From assembly GCA_903927495.1 (NCBI GenBank), contig CAIYNH010000500.1:1-5582 (forward strand): a DNA stretch of 5,582 nucleotides, written 5' to 3'. The number at the start of each line of letters is the position of its first letter. Within the stretch, counting starts at the first letter, position 1. The stretch comes from an uncultured beta proteobacterium. GTDB taxonomy: Bacteria; Pseudomonadota; Gammaproteobacteria; Burkholderiales; Burkholderiaceae_C. A program made the position numbers and the translations under genes. Shown here piece by piece: positions 5,559-5,582 of the stretch. The notes under the pieces were generated by a model. It saw nothing but the letters and a program-made list of their open reading frames with translations, searched no databases and was not told the DNA's origin.

Positions 5559-5582
5559 TTTAGTGGAATCTATAAAAGGTGG

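Larger units (their letters stand above)
5298..5582. promoter_or_regulatory. AT-rich control region upstream of the sigma-54 activator
   Basis: These 285 bases contain no credible coding sequence and are clearly more AT-rich than the genes. The region must hold the promoter of the leftward activator/GntR operon. By analogy with other DmpR-class loci, it may also hold upstream activating sites for a rightward operon outside the window. It contains a TGGT-N3-ACCA palindrome next to the activator start, TTGATCAA-type motifs near its middle and two long-range inverted repeats. A minus-strand TAATAT (5338-5343) could be a -10 box for the activator, but no good -35 accompanies it. No correctly spaced -24/-12 sigma-54 promoter was found on either strand. 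Confidence 0.6.

Noticed and set aside
5571..5576. TATAAA as a sigma-70 -10 box for a rightward gene
   Set aside because: No acceptable -35 hexamer lies 16-18 bases upstream, and the window ends before any start codon.

Overview
The window looks like chromosomal DNA of a betaproteobacterium, most likely of the Comamonadaceae (Rhodoferax/Polaromonas type). This is inferred from the GC-rich coding style, the kinds of genes present, and short degenerate intergenic repeats resembling those scattered through that family. No species can be named.

Four genes are convincing and all lie on the minus strand, so the window reads right to left. First (5297-3582) is a XylR/DmpR-class sigma-54-dependent activator with a complete N-terminal aromatic-sensing module. 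Its stop codon overlaps the start of an FCD-type GntR regulator (3585-2857) in an ATGA, so the two are made together. After a 229-base gap come a YghZ-type aldo/keto reductase (2627-1581) and, overlapping its 3' end, a YddG-like ten-helix DMT exporter (1617-700).

The activator/GntR pair has the layout of the phenol-control pairs aphR-aphS and phcR-phcS of Comamonas testosteroni. In the sensor, the residues aligning with the phenol-anchoring His and Trp of MopR, and all four of its zinc ligands, are present at exactly the expected spacing. The inference is a phenol-responsive activator with a co-encoded repressor. The AT-rich 285 bases upstream (5298-5582) contain a TGGT-N3-ACCA palindrome and TTGATCAA-type motifs. 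The controlled phenol-hydroxylase-type operon would then lie beyond the right edge, transcribed rightward; this is not visible here.

The left end (1-699) has no credible gene. It holds two diverged direct copies of a roughly 175-base structured repeat at a 267-268 base period, an imperfect inverted repeat bridging them, and a GC-rich hairpin. The gap at 2628-2856 holds a possible third, more diverged relative of part of that repeat.

No rRNA, tRNA, CRISPR array, recognisable transposase or integrase is present. I see no clear evidence of a wholly new system. The most interesting material is the sensor/repressor locus with its control region and the repeat cluster at the left edge.
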